DNA from: Serinus canaria
Taxonomy: Eukaryota > Chordata > Aves > Passeriformes > Fringillidae
Assembly (NCBI RefSeq): GCF_022539315.1
Contig: NC_066332.1
Coordinates: 10,458,164-10,522,163, forward strand
Length of the DNA stretch: 64,000 nt
Direction: 5' to 3'
In this document: one piece after another, positions 47,481 to 58,960 of the stretch
Layout: every line of letters begins with the position of its first letter
Numbering within the stretch: the first letter of the stretch is position 1
Notes under the pieces: generated by a model
The model's database searches: none
What the model was told of the DNA's origin: nothing
What the model saw: only the letters and a program-made list of their open reading frames with translations
Translations under genes and position numbers: made by a program

Positions 47481-48660
47481 TGATGGACACACACGAGGAG
47501 GGAGTCGCCACCGCCTCCCCAGAGCTGTTTGTCCCCTCCCCGTGGGGATGCATCTGCGGCAGAGGAGGGCTGGGACCTGATAAGAGGTCATTCATGTTGG
47601 GTCCGCACATTGCACAGCAGCTGTGCTCTCCCCTGACATTCTCCCCCAGAACCCCACCCTGTCCTCCCCAGCATTCCCAAACACCCTCCTGGCTCCAGAG
47701 AGGCCAGGCCAGGTAACACTTGGGGTCTCATTGATCATAGAACACCCAGGCCAGCCCAGATCCTCTGTAAGAGCAGCCAGCAATGCCAGAGTCACTCGGT
47801 AAGATGTCAGAGACCATGAGGTCTAGGATATACCCAGCACTGTGCCAGTCACCCCACAGAGAGCCCAGAGGCACCCCAAATCCCAACACCACACCCATCC
47901 AGATGCTCTCTTGTTCCTCCAGCACTCCACTTCCAAGAGCTGCCAGCCTCCCTTGGGTGCTGCTGCCGACAGAAGCAGTGCTGAACCATTCCCTAGGGCT
48001 GCTCCCTTTCCTGGGAGCAGGAACACCAGCCCGAGACTGGCGCAGGTGGGAGGGATAGGGATGGGGCAAACACCTCTGGAGCAGGGCCACGGGAAGGGCA
48101 AGGGGTGGGCAGCTCATGGAGGAGCAGCTCCTCAGGATTCCAGCACATCTGGGCCCAGGCTGGGAAAGCCAGGGATGGGCTCCCACGAAGGAGGAGTTGG
48201 AGCCGCTAAAAGTGGATGGCAGGAAGGTGGAGTCACAAAGCTCCCAAGTGAGGGGACAAAGGACTGTGAGCCCCCCAGCAGCCTTAGGATTCCCAGAGGT
48301 GGGCAGGGATGAGGGGAGCACCGTGGGCAGTGCCAGCCCATGCCCCCACTGCAGCACCCCCAGCTCATGTTTTCCACATGTCTGGCAGGGGCCCTGCTCT
48401 TTGATCCCGCCTTGCAAGTTTTTCCAGCTTTGACCTCAGTCCCACTGCAGAACACGCAGCCTTTGCAGGCTTGGGAGGGCCGGACCCCATCCTGTTCCCT
48501 GCCCTGTCTCACAGGGCCCAGCCCTTTACAAATCAAGAATGTTTTGGTTTTTTGGTTTTTTTTTTTTTTTTTTAATGAAACAAAAACCTCCTCACATACA
48601 GTTAGGGAAGCCCTGAGACAACAAACAAACATGAGTGTGATACTGAGCTTCAAAAGGGCA
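47481..48660. other. intergenic, ends in a poly(T) run
   Basis: No gene was recognised. A T-rich run with interspersed GG lies at about 48540-48575. On the - strand it would be a poly(A)-like tract, but no retroposon body was recognised next to it. Confidence 0.45.
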
Positions 48661-48885
48661 GGAAGAACCAGTCTGTGCCTCATAAAATAATGAGTATTAG
48701 GAAAAGATCCTTAAATACCACAGATAAAAAAAGCAAAAGCATCTGGCACAGACCATTTGCAAAGAACATCTCTTGCCTGAGAAACTTAATTGTTTTGTCA
48801 GGAAGAATTACTGGAAGAGGCCAATTAGAGCTGGATTTCAGTTCACTGCCTGGCCTGATGGCCCCAAAGATTAGCACCCACACGC
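48661..48885. promoter_or_regulatory. AT-rich candidate conserved non-coding block
   Basis: The block contains CTTAATTGTTTTGTCAGG, GGCCAATTAGAGCTGG and CCATTTGCAAAG words in low-GC DNA between GC-richer flanks. There is no coding frame with protein character and no repeat signature. A regulatory role is inferred from composition and motifs. Confidence 0.3.
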
Positions 48886-51199
48886 ATCTCAGTGTCCCGA
48901 GCAGTGTCACACCAGCTCTGGAGAAATGCCTGGGAACTGCCAGGGACACAGGGATGTGTCCTGGTTTGTGTAACCACCAGCCATCCTAGGAGGGGGTCAG
49001 GGTCCATCCCCAAACCCTGGGGACACTGGAACAAGAGGGGCTGGGCTGCTGCTGAACAGGGAGATGTGAGAGCAGCAAAGTGAAGCCCTTGAATCCTTGT
49101 ATCCCAAGGCTGGTCTGTGGGGAACATCCCCTGAAGGGTCTGAGAAATCAGACTGAGGGGATTGACCTTGAGATCAGGAGAGGACGGTGAGGGAAGTGGA
49201 GTCCTCACCACGATGGGGAAGTGGGACCATCCCAGGGGCACCAGGCACTGTGTCTGGGATCAGCCTGTCACGACCTGGCCCGGAAACTTGGGAGAGGATG
49301 TGCAGCTCCATCAGCTCCATGAGCCAGGACCATCCTGGTGCTGGGTCAGGTGCCGGAGCCAGACCAAGGTCACGTTCCAGGGAAATGTCCCAGCTCTAAC
49401 CAGAGCCTGCAGTGAACAGCTCAGAGCTCAGCAGGGAGGTCAAGGTCCCAGGGTAGAGCAATTCTTCATCTTGTTCCCTCCTCTTCTGCAAACCTCCTTC
49501 ATGATTTGGACCTTCTTTTACAGCCCTTCTTGGTGCCATCTCCCAGAGCCTTCAGCCCCTCAGGGACTGTCACAAACATTGCTGTGCTCAATCAGAACGT
49601 TCCAGAGTGCCTGAGGTGGGCGAGGCCCTGCAGAGGTGTCTGGTCCAGCCCCGCTCCCCCAGCACAGCAGGTCCAAGGTGATGATGTTCCCTGGGGCCAG
49701 TCAAGTTCTGAACATGTCCAAGAGCAAAGCCCCACCCACTTCTCCATTCCCACATTTTGTGGCTGTCATAGGGGAAAAAAATTCCATCAGGACAAATGTA
49801 GGCATTCCCTGTGTTGCCAGCCATAGCTGCCACCTCCAGTCCTGCTGCAGCCCAGAGAGCCCAGGCAAAGCAGAGCAGCCTCTAGGTGCTCCTCCCTGCT
49901 GGCCCCAGCTCTGGCCCCAGTTCCCCCTCACCCCACAGTCCTGCTCACCATCCCAGCCAGGGTCCCGTGCCCTGCTGAGGGGACAGTGGCTGCTGGGGCA
50001 CCCAGGTTCAGGACTGCAGGTGCTTTCCAGGAGCCTTTGCCCTGCAGGGCTTGGGGCTCAGGGCCAAGGAAAGTGCAGAGGTCAGCAAGGGCACTGGAAG
50101 TGGGAGAGGGCAGAGGCAGGGAAAGGTTTGGAACAGTCCTAATGGAGACATCCTCTCACTCACAGAGACCCCAAGCATGAGTGAAACCAGACCCTGGGGG
50201 AGAGATAACAGCACAATTACAGCCAAACTGGAATCCAGACCATGGCTTGTCTGCTCTGCTGGGGAAGAAAATATGAAAAATAACAAAGTACCGACCACAA
50301 GCACCAGGTCCTGCCTGCTGGACACAGCCATGGGGAGCTGGTCCACGGCAGGAGCCAGGGGCACAGGGTTGTGCCTACTATTGGACGGAGCTGGAGGCAA
50401 TCAGGGTGCTTTTGTGGGGTCCTTATGGCACCCGAGCTCTGCAGAACACTGCCAGCCTGGGGTGGATCCCATAGACTGGGGGGATAGGGACCTGGGGTCC
50501 AACACATCCCAGCATTTCCCAGAACAGCTTGGGATGGGATGAGATGTTATTGGAGCCACGGAGCCCTGGCAAGATCCATCCCTGGTGCTTCCCAGCTTTG
50601 GCCACAGGAGGGGACCTGAGGCAATTCCCTCTCTCGTGTTGTGTCCCATAACTGCAGAGATCCCTGCCTGAGCAGGAGGCTGAAGGCCCAGCCAGGAGGG
50701 AACAGGGACCAAGAGCCTGTCACCAGGGACTGGCAGGATGGGATCTGGACGCATGTGGAGAAACACCCTGTCCCACATGCCACCCTCAGCCTTGAAGCAC
50801 CTGGAGACACAGCCCTGCCTTCAGCCTGGCTTGGCCTTCCCAGGGGATGTCTGGGCATGAGGAAACCACTGCTCCCACCAGTTCAAAATACCAGCTAACC
50901 CAGTGGCCATCACGTCTCCAGTGCTCACCTTGCTCCCACTGCCGTGTCCATTCCCCACCAGCAGCAGCCACACCCACTGAGGGCAACACGGACAGCCCCT
51001 GGGATAGCAAATCTCCTCAGGGACGGTGGTCCCAGGGGAGGAGCAGAGCAGCTGCTGGGCTGTGCTGCCCTGAGCTGCACATCCGGGGGGGTTCAGGCTC
51101 TCAGGACCAGCTCTGGGCCCTGCAGCCCCAGCCCAGCCCCAGCTCAGCCCCAGGCAGCAAAGATGCTGAGCAATGGCCAGCCTGGCACAGCCTGGGTCC
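48886..51199. other. intergenic, no gene recognised
   Basis: There is no recognisable gene or mobile element. Open frames up to about 168 aa appear in several frames and lack family resemblance. Confidence 0.5.
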
Positions 51200-51238
51200 T
51201 GTGGTGGGTCCTGCCTCCACAGGGCAGGACCCACCACA
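51200..51238. other. perfect inverted repeat (hairpin), 16-bp arms, 7-nt loop
   Basis: TGTGGTGGGTCCTGCC (51200-51215) is the exact reverse complement of GGCAGGACCCACCACA (51223-51238), separated by TCCACAG. No further pairs form outside. It is the second perfect hairpin of this kind in the window (see 27750-27794) and has no sequence similarity to the first. Confidence 0.95.
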
Positions 51239-51959
51239 CCAGCCTGGGAACAGGGCAGCAGGGGCTGCCAGTTTGGGATTATGGAGTGTAATCCTGTCTC
51301 ATTATGAGACAGAAAACATAAAAAATCTCTGGGAAATGAGGGGTCCCTCCTCAGCCCAGACCCCGCTGGCAGCATTGGTGGGAGCTGCCCTTCTCTGCCA
51401 AGGTCAGGGCAGCTCCAGAGGACACCAGCAGCCCCAGACAGCCCCAGTCCCTCTCTCCAGGCAGTGCAGGAGCACAGCATCCCAGGATGTGCCTGTCAGG
51501 AGCAGGAATGCAGTCCATAAATCACTGGGACTGTGATGGGTGCTGGCTCCATGCCACAGCCGTGGCAGCCCCTCGTGCTCCCCTTGCCAAAGGGAACAAG
51601 CAGGGCAAGGGGTGTTGGCAGCGCTGCCACCACACGCAATCTGTCTGCAATGCTGCAGCCTGGATTTATATCAAAAAGGGCCAAAGGTTGGATGATTTAT
51701 TTTTTTCATTTTTCCTTGCAGTACAGCAGGAAATAGCTGGGATAGTTACATACCTGGCGAGATGGCTGAGGAGCCAGGGGCCAAGAAACACAGAGGGTCT
51801 GGCATGGCCCAGAGCATCTGTGCTGCACACAGCCTGCAGCACCTGGGGCTGGGAGGTCTGCACACCTGACCCGGGAGTGGGAGGTCACAGCAAGGACCCC
51901 CACACCAGCCAAGGCTTCAGGAACTGGTGGAGAGTGACCAGCATGTCCTGGGTGGCTTA
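51239..51959. other. intergenic, no gene recognised
   Basis: No gene or repeat was recognised between the hairpin and the next CR1 fragment. Confidence 0.5.
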
Positions 51960-52260
51960 GAAACACAAAATCATGGATAGTTTGGGTTGGAAGAGACCTC
52001 AGAGCCCATCCAGGGACACCTTCCACTGTTCCAGGCTGCTCCAAGCCCTGTCCAGCCTGGCTTTGGGCACTGCCAGGGATCCAGGGGCAGCCACAGCTGC
52101 TCTGGGCACCCTGTGCCAGGGCCTACCCACCCTGCCAGGGAACAATTCCTTCCCAACATCCCATCCAGCCCTGCCCCCTGGCAGTGGGAGCCATTCCCTG
52201 TGTCCTGGCAAAGAAATCTTCTCTAGCACTGGTACTTTGTGCCATTTTGACCCCCAAATC
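51960..52260 (-). mobile_element. CR1 LINE 3' fragment, about 300 bp
   Basis: The + strand reads ACAAAATCATGGATAGTTTG, GGTTGGAAGAGACCTCAGAG, TTCCACTGTTCCAGGCTGC, TCCAGGGGCAGCCACAGCTG and CCCTGTGCCAGGGCC. This is the reverse complement of a CR1 3' end. It resembles the copy at 30.8 kb and ends about 55 bp before a hexamer array. Confidence 0.93.
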
Positions 52261-52316
52261 CTTGTTCTAACCAGCAGAGCAGTTGTCATTCCCTTGCTGA
52301 GACTGATCAGACCAGT

Positions 52317-52475
52317 TTCCTCCTGGTCCTGATCCTGGTCCTGATCCTGGTCCTGGTCCTGGTCCTGATCCTGGTCCTGATCCTGGTCCTGGTCCTGGTC
52401 CTGGTCCTGATCCTGGTCCTGGTCCTGGTCCTGATCCTGATCCTGATTCTGATCCTGATCCTGGTCTTGATCCTG
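52317..52475. repeat. TCCTGG/TCCTGA hexanucleotide array
   Basis: About 26 copies of TCCTGR span 159 bp, mixing TCCTGG and TCCTGA in irregular order. The - strand frame reading Asp-Gln repeats is an artefact: the tract lies just beyond a CR1 fragment and there is no gene context. Confidence 0.97.
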
Positions 52476-53879
52476 CTTTCCAGCCTCTGTGGGGCTCCTC
52501 CAGCCCCTGCTCTCCACCAGTGTCAGCCTGAGTTTCCTCTTAAGGCATCTCCCTTAATGAGGTGGGTTGTGGGGCTGTCTTTTTTAAAAATATCATTTCT
52601 TCAATAAGTCAGGCTCACTTTGAGTTGGTCCTTCAAGGCTTCTCACATGGCTGTGGATTCAAGGGTGTTGAAGATTGTGGGAATCACACCTGCACACACG
52701 TTATAACAGTCCCAGAAAAGTCTTGGTCCTGTGAAACAGCACCAAACCCCTTCCTGCAGTAAAGGGTCAGACACATGTCCTTCCCAGCTGCCTTTCCAAG
52801 TGCTGGAGGAGGAGGTTCCCTGTCTTGCCCTGCTCTGAGGGGGTAGGGGAGCAGTGCCCAAAGCTCCCCTGCACTTCACCCCCAACAGCAGAAACCCAGC
52901 AACCACACAGGGTGACACAGCCTCAAATACTTTCCCGGCTTATAGCAGTTTTCATGGACATCCTGAGCCAGAGCTGAGCCTTTGGCTGTGATAATCCCTG
53001 GGGTATTTTTCTTCCATGAACTCAAGCTGAACCCACCCTCTGAACACACGTGAGCTCCTAGTTTAATTGTTACTTGAGATAATCCACAGATGAGATTTCT
53101 TCAGATAGTGTTCAAAGTGCCATAAGACGAAAGTCCATCATCGGGCTTTTGGAAATGTGGGATTTACCCAGGCTGTCTGTGCCTCCAGCCCAGCCTAGGC
53201 TGAGTTCAGCCCGGTGAGAGGACTTCACCTGCACTCCCCACTCAATGTACAAAACGAAGGTGACCAAGCAGCCACTCCAGACCCAGCCATGGTCACACCT
53301 CCCCAGGACCACCAGAGGTCACCTTCCCTTCCCTTTGGACCCTGGGAAATGCATCAGCCACCCCCAGGAGGTCGTGCTGCCTCTGCTCACACACTCCTGT
53401 TACCCTGTCTCCAATGATTTAAAGTTGTTTCCGCTGTCTGAGCTCCTCCTCCTTGTTATTGAGGTAATTCCCAAGATTTCCATTTTTCTGGATTCTTGTC
53501 CTCTCCCTGAACTTACTCCCTTAACTCTGTTTCTGCAGGAGCAGGACCCTCCCTGACTCGCGCTCCCGAGAGCTCCAGCCCGCCGCCTTTGCTTCGACAC
53601 TCTGCCTCCTCCTTTTCCAAGAGCCACTACACACTCTCCTCCAGCTGCACTGTCCCTTCAGAGAGACCCACCAGCAGCCTGCCTAGCCAGGTCATTTGGA
53701 TCAACACAGGCTGGAGACCATTCAGAGGAGCAGCTCCAGCCACGAAACCCAAAGATGCAATCCTCCGGCTGAAATGCTCGGCACAGGGAGGGCAAGACTC
53801 AACAGCCAGAAGTGATTGGCTGGTATCATTTCCAAAACAAGCACAGATGCCATCAGGATCTAGGATGGATAAACTCAGG
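52476..53879. other. intergenic, no gene recognised
   Basis: No gene was recognised. A weakly AT-richer stretch at 52980-53120 is the only contrast in composition. Confidence 0.45.
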
Positions 53880-53940
53880 GGTGGGGAACAAGTTGGTATT
53901 TAAGGTCACTTCCAACCCAAACCTTTCTAGGATTCTAGGA
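53880..53940 (+). mobile_element. short CR1 LINE 3'-terminal fragment
   Basis: GGTATTTAAGGTCACTTCCA followed by ACCCAAACCTTTCTAGGATT and CTAGGA is the last about 60 bp of a sense CR1, with a remnant of the terminal octamer repeat. It is severely 5'-truncated. Confidence 0.75.
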
Positions 53941-55033
53941 ACTCTTGGTCCATGGTCATCATCACCCGACCCACTGACACCTTCCCACTCCATTGCTCTC
54001 TCTCCATATCACTTGTGTAACTTCTCAGCTTGCTTTCCCTACATGTGTGCCATGGTCCAAGTCTGGTGATTTGGTTCCAGTTGGAATTAGCAAAGCTTAG
54101 CTCAGGTTCAGCTCAGCTCAAGAAAGTGATAATGATTTTACCTCTTTAGCTTCACTCCCACAGGGGCCCCCCCTCAAATCCTCATTTGGGTAGGATAGGC
54201 AGGGGATGAAGCAGCATAGGGATTCTCCATCTCTCCTGCCAATGGCAATCTGTTGGGCCCACATCAGAGCTGGGATTCAGGGATGTCCCTGAGAAAGGAA
54301 GGACTGGGCTCCAGGAAATACTGCAAGAGCCTGGGGATAAAACAAATAACAGCAATTGGGCACAGCGGCCCATCTCCTTCCTGAATATCTATAGAGTTGG
54401 GAGTTGGTGGAGGAAGTTACAAACTGCTTTTTAGGATTCAGATACCAAAACACCACCTCAGCCCTTGTGCAGACAGAGTTGAGGTGGCTTGACCTCACCA
54501 AAGATCCAGAGGTGCTTTAGGATCATCAGGATGAACCTCAACAGGTAAGGTCCAGACTGCCCTGGGATCACTGAGATCCCTTGGAGAGCAGCCAGCTTTC
54601 CCGAAAGCACTGAGTCATCTTTACAAGTCACAAGAAATCCTTTGTTTATTTATAGCTACTAATCCACTCATTAATTCCTGCTCCAGTAAAAGTTTGTACC
54701 TTATTACTGAGCTGGGCTTTACTGCAACTTCCACCTCTCGGATCTCACCCAGCCTGTCCCTCGTTCTTCCCAGGAGGTGGCAGTCATTTCCCAAGATGCA
54801 GGGACGAAAGAGGGGAGTCACGGGGAGGAATCTGGAGCGGGGCACAGGAGTGCTCTGTGTAGCCAGGCTGGTGATCAGGGGGATCTGGGGACATGGTTGG
54901 GTGGGCTTGCATCGAGCCAGGGGACTGTGGGGCAGCCACACTTGGAATGCTAGGAGTAGCAGGGATGTGACCAGTGAGTCACATTGTGTCCCAGGGTGGG
55001 AACAGGGAGCTCCTGGGGTGAACCTGAGGACAC
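53941..55033. other. intergenic, no gene recognised
   Basis: There is no recognisable gene or mobile element. The stretch at about 54615-54720 is AT-richer (TTGTTTATTTATAGCTACTAA) and may be conserved. Confidence 0.45.
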
Positions 55034-55140
55034 TGAGTCATGAGGGTGCTGTTCCACGAAGGACTCTGAGTCAGGAGGGTGCTGTTCCACGAAGGTGATG
55101 AGTTCCAGAGGTGCTGTCCCAGGAGGGATGATGAGTCACC
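55034..55140. repeat. 33-bp tandem repeat, about 3 copies
   Basis: The unit starting TGAGTCATGAGGGTGCTGTT recurs at 55034, 55067, 55099 and partly at 55132, with periods of 33, 32 and 33 bp. The first two copies are almost identical. Each start resembles an AP-1 half (TGAGTCA), so the array presents up to three AP-1-like sites. Confidence 0.93.
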
Positions 55141-56463
55141 AGCCTGAGGTGTGCCAAGGTGTCAGTGATGTCATGGCACTGCCTGTGGGAATGGGAACAG
55201 GGAGACAGCACCCGGGGAACTCACCTGGCTGCAGGAAGGGCTGTGAAGGACAAGAGATGGGTCCAGGAGGTGATAGGGTGTGAGAGAGAAACGAGGGACC
55301 TGTGGTGGGTGGAACCTGAGGTCCCTGGGTGTGTTGGATAGGGTCAGGGTGGGAAGTCCCCAGTCAGGGGAAAGGAGCAGGTGACAATGGAGACAAGAGG
55401 GAACAAGGGGGAAGGGGGACAAGGAGTGAGGTCCATGAGCTGGGGCTGTGGATGTGGTTTGTGGTGCTGCTCAGAGGTGAGGAAGAGGCTGAGCTCAGCT
55501 AAGAACTGCAGCCAGAGCACACACTGTGAATGAAGCCACTGGCATTTGGGATGGGGATAAGGAAAAATGGGAATGTCACCAGTGTGGGAGCACCATGCGC
55601 CTGTGAACGTGTGGAGCTGAGAGGCAGAGGGCGTGTAGAGCTCTGTGCACCAGGAGCACAAAGGGAGGGTAGAGTCCATACGCTGGGAGTTCAGGGAAAA
55701 GGAGCACCAAGGATTTGGGATGCAAGAGGGATGGGAGCACCACGCACGGGGGTGCAGGAGAGAGAGGAGCACCGCACATGGGGGCTGCAGGGAGGATGGG
55801 ATGCAGGCGACACACGAGCAGAGGCTGGCACTGATGCAGGAGCACAGCAGCCAGGGAACGTTCTCAGCACAGCAGGGACGGCCCTCTGCTGCTAGCCCCA
55901 GGCACCGGCCATGGCCAGTGCCCTGCGGGGTGACAGCCACACTCAGGGAATAGCCGGGTCCCGGGTCTCGTGGGACGGGGACAGCTGGCCCGCTGGAGGG
56001 CCTTCCCAGCCCTTGAACAGGTTTCGTGAGCCGCACCACCGGCTCCGATCTCCGCCCGGCAGCGCGGATTCACAGCTCAGCCCCTCCTTGTCACCTGGCC
56101 CCGGAGCCGTGCGGGCCGTGGGACCAGGGCAGGAGGGTTGGTGACAGCAGGCCCGGGCACCGAGCATCATCAGTCCCAGCAACACCGAGATTGCAGACTC
56201 AGGAGTCGGGCAGGAGCCCAGCGACCCGGGCGAGCTCCTGTGTCTGAGAGGGGCTCAGGAGGCAAAATCCACGGTCCTTGAACACCAGGGGGGTGGGGAT
56301 TAGGGGAGAAGTGGACAGATTCCAGTCACGTTTGGACGCTGGGAAAGGAAAATGCTCTTTCCTCCAAGGATCTAGTACAGAGCAATGCCACACAGGGTGT
56401 GTGAAACCCCACCAGCCACCCTGGCCCTGTCCTGCTGTCTGTCACCTCCTCGGCCATGGAAAG
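55141..56463. other. intergenic with degenerate GGAGCAC repeats
   Basis: No gene was recognised. Around 55585-55815 a GGGAGCACCAYGCAC-type word recurs irregularly four times, probably an old minisatellite. The right part, about 55940-56160, is modestly CpG-enriched. A 231-residue - strand frame spans 55344-56039 without family resemblance. Confidence 0.45.
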
Positions 56464-56690
56464 ATTACAGAATCGTTAAGGCTGGAAAAGCCCTCTGAGA
56501 TCATCGAGTCTAGCCATTCCCCCAGCACTGCCAGGGCCACCACTGACTCATGTCCCCAAGTGCCACATGCACAGGGCTGTTAAACCCCTCCAGGGATGGG
56601 GACTGCACCACTGCACTGGGCAGCTGTGCCAGGGCCTGACCACACTTTCTGTGAAGAAATCTTTCCTAATATCCAACCTGAACCTTCCTC
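56464..56690 (-). mobile_element. CR1 LINE 3'-end fragment
   Basis: The + strand reads CAGAATCGTTAAGGCTGG, GAGATCATCGAGTCTAGCC, CAGGGCTGTTAAACCCCTCC, GTGCCAGGGCCTGACCAC and AAATCTTTCCTAATATCC. This is the reverse complement of a CR1 3' end, and the same subfamily as the copy at 27.8 kb by shared words. Confidence 0.93.
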
Positions 56691-58100
56691 CTCCCTCCGT
56701 CTCCCTGCGGGGGCTCTCCAGATCCTACCTGGCTGTCACCCCACAGGGTTTTCCTTCCCTGCTCTGCTCAATTCTGCACCCAGCAGAGCATTCCACCTCC
56801 ACCTTGTGTGGCTCAAGTGCCCCACAGGATGGTTGTCCATGTTTTCCCAGCTCAGGAAATGCAGCAGAGAGCTCAGGGGGCCATGAAGGGCCCTTTCCCT
56901 GAGCTGGAAATGTCTTGGGATGCCCTGAAGGCATTCCCTGGTGCTGGTAGGCTCCTGCACCACCAAGAAACTGCAGTCAAGGACAGATGCCCAGAGACGC
57001 AGCTCATGACTGTGACAGCCTCCAGTGACAGTTACCATGACTGTCCCCAAAGTCCTCTGAGCCAGAAGCTGCCAAGTCCACAGTTGTCCCCCTCCAAGCA
57101 TCTGTCCCCTTGCCACAGGGACATCCACACCACCCAGGGACTGTGTGGGCCACCCAAGAAGTCTCTGAGGCACAGAAGGCCGTGGGACTGAGCATCCTGT
57201 CACTCCAGCCTGATGAAGAAGCTTAGGGACAGTCCAACATCATTGGGATGTCCAGGGGGACAGCATCAGTTCCACCCCAGGGCCAAGGATGTGCCAGGGC
57301 TGCCCTGCACAGGCCATGGGCCATGCAAGCCCATCTGCCTAGGGTACCAATGCCACCACACACTTCACTTGGGGATCCAGGAAGGGTCAGAGGGGGGACC
57401 TGCAGACAGGTTTGGTGCCAGGTGACATTGCCCACCCTGGAGATGCCTGGCCCAAACCCAGCACAGACCTGGGCTTTCCCACCTCCTGTCCCAGCTCAGT
57501 GGCAGCTTTGAAGGTGAGAGACCCACCTAAGCTACACTTCCACCTCTGCAGCAGCTCCTTGGGGAGGGAGGGCAGGCGAGGCCCCAGCAGAGATCTGTAG
57601 GGTCAGGGGGGTTCACCCCCTCCCTTGGGGGAACATGTCCCCTCCCAGGTCCCTTTGAGGGGTGGTGGGGACACTCCATCAGGGCAGTTGAGCTGAGCTT
57701 CACTGTCTCAGCACCCCATCAGGCCACCGATAGACCCCTATTCCCAGGCAGAGGACAAGGACAGCACCCCTAGGAACTGCATCGTTGGAGAGGAACGTCC
57801 TGTGACCCAGTGGGAGCTAGCACCAGGCCACGTGTCAGGACAAAGTCCAGCCTCACACCGGCAATGGGACACTCCAGCCTGCCACTACCGGCTGCCATCT
57901 CTGTCCCCTGCCCTCAGCAGCGACAGCTCAGGCCATCCAACGCTGGCAGCAGGCCCTGTGCAGATCCCAGCTGGGCCATGCTGGGTCCCAGCCAGCCCAG
58001 AGCCATTGCGGGTGGCACGGGGCGCCGATGTTTGCACAGCTGTGCTGTGACAGAGCCAGCCAGCAGGGGGAAGGGGATGGAAAAAGCACCGGCAAATTCG
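56691..58100. other. intergenic, no gene recognised
   Basis: No gene was recognised. Composition becomes increasingly GC- and CpG-rich towards the right. Confidence 0.45.
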
Positions 58101-58960
58101 GGTTCACTTCGTGGTGGGAACCATGACGAGACCGAGAGAGCCCTTTGATGGAGGCCACAGCCCTCCCAAGGACGCCAGGCATGAGGGACAGGATTGGGCC
58201 TACGCTGGTGGCAGCAGGGGGGACAAAATGCCCACAAACGGTGGCAGGAGCTGTCACAGGGCTGCAGCCCCAGCGGACGCCGCCCGGGAGCCATCCCTGT
58301 GCCCTCAGGTGGGTGGGACGATCGCTGCTGTCCCGGGCACAGCCCTGGCCGCCCCCAGCCCCACGCTGTCCTCTGCCGCTCTACAGAAATTCCCCGAGCG
58401 CGTCCCCGGGCGTTACTCCGGAGCCCGGCGGGGCGCGGGGTCTGTCCCGCGGGCGGAGGGCTCCCTCTCGAGGGTCCCGGCCAGCACTGACCGGCCGTGG
58501 GCTGAGCTGTCCCCGCGTGAGACACGGACACGTCTCCAGGGAGGTACAGAGGAGGTGACGAGGTCACCAGCGCAACCTCGGAGCGGCCACCGGCTCCGTC
58601 AGGGCACCGCATTTTCTTCCCGTTATTAATTAGCAGCTGAATCCGTCACTAACTAGCGGCTGGATCCGTCTGTTTAGCTGCTGGGAACAGCCGGAGGCGA
58701 CGGGCATGGCTGCGGCTTGTACCGGAGCTTGTCCCTCGCCCTCACTGCCACACCAAAGGTTAACGGGGGACTCCCGCAGTGACCTCGCAGGGAGAGCCCT
58801 TGGAGAGATAGCGAAGCTGGATACGGAACCTCACCGACGTTGGGCACCTGGATCAGGCACTCCAGAGAATTGTGACCTGGAGGTGACATCCTGCCCCCCA
58901 CCCCGCCCCGCCCCGTGCATCGCGCAGAGTCTCAGGGCTGTTCTTGCTCTGAGCCAAACC
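58101..58960. promoter_or_regulatory. CpG-rich region upstream of METTL27, no gene recognised
   Basis: The stretch is strongly CpG-enriched, especially 58390-58530. A 23-bp direct duplication ending ATCCGTC lies at about 58624-58670, with TTAATTAGCAGCTG in the first copy. A C-run cluster at 58895-58916 could form a quadruplex on the - strand. Frames of 172 and 232 aa are open on opposite strands without family resemblance. It may be a separate CpG island or an upstream exon of an unrecognised transcript. Confidence 0.4.

Noticed and set aside
51999..52517. Asp-Gln repeat protein on the - strand
   Set aside because: It is a translation of the TCCTGR hexamer tract fused to CR1-derived sequence; there is no gene structure.
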